Assembly (NCBI RefSeq): GCF_965225875.1
Contig: NZ_CBDDBS010000002.1
Span: 2,852,001 to 2,916,000, forward strand
DNA length: 64,000 bases
Source: Haliscomenobacter sp965225875
GTDB taxonomy: Bacteria; Bacteroidota; Bacteroidia; Chitinophagales; Saprospiraceae
Reading direction: 5' to 3'
Below, in pieces: positions 62,606 to 64,000 of this stretch. Each line of letters starts with the position of its first letter. Position 1 is the first letter of the stretch. The notes beneath the pieces were generated by a model. The model ran no database searches, had not been told where the DNA came from, and worked only from the letters and a program-made list of their open reading frames with translations. Made by a program: the position numbers and the translations under genes.

Positions 62606-63754
62606 ATGATCAAATGTAAAAAGTGCAAGCAGGTTGAGTTTATTCAAAAATCGGGCATCATGCGGGGGAAGCAACGCTACTACTGCAAGTCCTGCGATTT
62701 CCATTTTACCATTGCTGAAGAAAGCAATCCCACAGAACACAAGCGCCACCACGAAGTCACCATTATGGACATTGCCCGACAGCTGGGCATTTCCAAGTCT
62801 ACCGTCTCGCGGGCACTACGCGGGCATACCGACATCCACGAAGGTACCCGCCAGATGATCCTGGATTTGGCCAAAGAGCTGGATTATGAGCCGAACCCCC
62901 TCGCCAATGCTCTACTCAAACGCCGTACCAACATCATCGGGATGCTGGTGCCCGAGTTTCGCCATTATTTTTTTCCCACCATCATCATGGGCGCACAAGC
63001 TGTGCTCTCCAAGGCGGGCTACAACCTGATGATCTTTCAATCCGACGAATCCTACGAAACAGAAGTGGCCAACGTCAAGGCCCTGCTGCGTAGCCGAGTG
63101 GATGGACTCTTGGTTTCGATTACGGGCAAAACCCAAAACTTTGACCACTTCCGCACCGTACTGCAAAAGGAAGTCCCCATGGTGTTTTTCAACCGGGTTT
63201 GCCCGGAACTGGAAACCCCGCAAGTCATTATCGACGATTATTCCGGTGCTTTTCAAGCAGTCGAGCACCTGGTTGAGCAAGGGTATCGACGCATCGCACA
63301 CCTGGCCGGACCCAGCATTCTGCAAATCGCCCGGCTGCGGATGCAAGGCTATGTGGATGCCCTACAAAAACATGGGCTACCACTGGATGAAAGTTTGATC
63401 GTCTACCACGATCTGACCGAGGAAAGTGCCCGGCTATGTGCCCGACATTTATTGGATTTGCCTCAGCCCCCCGATGCCATTTTTGCGGTCAATGACCCCT
63501 CCGCGCTGGAAGTGCTGTTGTTGGCCAAACAACGGGGCATTAAAGTCCCACAGGATTTGGGTATTGTAGGTTTTAGCAATGACCCGGTTTCGGCGATTAT
63601 TGAACCAGCTTTGACTACAGTGGAGCAGCCCGTGTGGGAAATTGGGGAGCAGTCGGCTCAGTTGTTGCTGGAGCAGTTGGAGCAACCGAGGTTGGAGACG
63701 AAGGTGTTGAAGACGAGGTTGATTGTGAGGGATTCGTCGCGGAGGAGGGGTTGA
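62606..63754 (+). CDS. LacI-type regulator fused to transposase-like zinc ribbon
   Basis: The 382-aa protein begins with a CxxC...CxxC ribbon: Cys4, Cys7, Cys27 and Cys30, with GKQRYYCKSCDFHF, as in the N-terminal ribbon of IS1 InsA and similar transposases. A LacI HTH follows at about residues 51-110 (TIMDIARQLGISKSTVSRAL and DYEPNPLANAL). A sugar-binding domain spans about 115-375 (GMLVPEFRHYFFPTIIMG, VPMVFFNRV, AIFAVNDPSALEVL). ATG 62606 is chosen because the ribbon starts there; an ATG-like codon at 62558 adds 16 unlikely residues. It is divergent from susC, so it probably controls the PUL through a sugar effector. The ribbon is unusual for LacI proteins. Confidence 0.9.
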   Translation: MIKCKKCKQVEFIQKSGIMRGKQRYYCKSCDFHFTIAEESNPTEHKRHHEVTIMDIARQLGISKSTVSRALRGHTDIHEGTRQMILDLAKELDYEPNPLANALLKRRTNIIGMLVPEFRHYFFPTIIMGAQAVLSKAGYNLMIFQSDESYETEVANVKALLRSRVDGLLVSITGKTQNFDHFRTVLQKEVPMVFFNRVCPELETPQVIIDDYSGAFQAVEHLVEQGYRRIAHLAGPSILQIARLRMQGYVDALQKHGLPLDESLIVYHDLTEESARLCARHLLDLPQPPDAIFAVNDPSALEVLLLAKQRGIKVPQDLGIVGFSNDPVSAIIEPALTTVEQPVWEIGEQSAQLLLEQLEQPRLETKVLKTRLIVRDSSRRRG

Positions 63755-63809
63755 GGGGATGATTGGTATGCGCAAAAAGTGTATCTTTGATTGATGATTT
63801 TGAACTGAA

Positions 63810-64000
63810 ATGAAAAAAAAATTCAACATAACGGGTCTTTGTTTTCCGCAGGAACACTACATGGCGGATGTGTCAAAAAAGTTGGCCAGAACATTCAATA
63901 TGGTTGATTCGGGAGAGTATTTCATCATCAACCGGCCACGCCAGTATGGAAAAACGACGACCCTTTATGCCATTGCAGAAATGCTCCAAAAAACGGGAGA
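63810..64000 (+). CDS. AAA-ATPase-like protein, N-terminal part (runs off window)
   Basis: I translated 63 residues from ATG 63810. The sequence shows MKKKFNITGLCFPQEHYMAD and then YFIINRPRQYGKTTTLYAI. RPRQYGKTT is the P-loop seen in AAA-ATPase_like proteins (AAA-ATPase plus a C-terminal PD-(D/E)XK nuclease domain, common in Bacteroidota). The rest lies beyond base 64000. It is the second ATPase-nuclease candidate in this window, beside the one at 44333. Confidence 0.8.
   Translation, partial: MKKKFNITGLCFPQEHYMADVSKKLARTFNMVDSGEYFIINRPRQYGKTTTLYAIAEMLQKTG

Overview
The window comes from a heterotrophic Bacteroidota chromosome, most likely a Saprospiraceae or Haliscomenobacter-type organism. 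The evidence is a SusC/SusD pair, a type IX secretion C-terminal domain, a UMF1-type transporter, a Bacteroidota-style ParC, promoters of the TTTG-N19-TAnnTTTG type, and mostly absent Shine-Dalgarno sequences. The genus is an inference. No rRNA, tRNA, CRISPR array or prophage was seen.

Layout. 1-5.0 kb: partial adk, an NlpC/P60 peptidase, a UMF1 transporter, dapD, pth and a CBS-pair protein. 5.3-13.2 kb: a secreted clan GH-D-like glycosidase, a DJ-1/PfpI protein, an alpha/beta hydrolase, an EamA transporter, a T9SS-exported repeat protein, a TPR lipoprotein and a small membrane protein. 13.3-20.2 kb: a tocopherol-cyclase-family protein, a TonB-dependent receptor, scpA, folB and a glutaryl-CoA-dehydrogenase-like enzyme. 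20.4-29.4 kb: three tandem OmpA paralogs, pabB, a PLP threonine/serine dehydratase-type enzyme and parC. 29.4-34.4 kb: an AT-rich accessory stretch with an unrecognised 435-aa gene, an XRE regulator divergent from a two-gene cassette, and an IS5-like element inserted exactly at the stop codon of the second cassette gene. 34.4-43 kb: a secreted hypothetical protein, a LytS/LytTR two-component pair, groEL without groES, an ABC exporter and aminopeptidase P. 43-46.5 kb: small hypothetical genes, an AAA ATPase with a PD-(D/E)XK-like tail, and a lipoprotein. 46.7-63.8 kb: a polysaccharide utilisation locus (PUL). It runs susC, susD, GH9-like, alpha/alpha-toroid protein, sodium/solute symporter, GH2 and FAD oxidoreductase on the minus strand, with a divergent LacI regulator. 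The window ends inside an AAA-ATPase-like gene.

How it works together (inference). The PUL imports an unknown glycan through SusCD, trims it with secreted GH9-like and GH2 enzymes, imports product through the symporter and oxidises it with the FAD enzyme. The LacI protein carries an N-terminal transposase-type zinc ribbon (CxxC...CxxC) ahead of its helix-turn-helix, an unusual architecture and the most distinctive protein-level finding here.

The most striking DNA-level feature is the density of intergenic palindromes. At least seven unrelated families are present. They include a five-copy family built on GTTGAGGAGTTGAG, a MITE-like family with two long copies inverted around pabB and two identical 40-bp short copies around groEL/ABC, and four different palindromes occupying four successive gaps of the PUL operon, one of them a perfect 40-bp stem.
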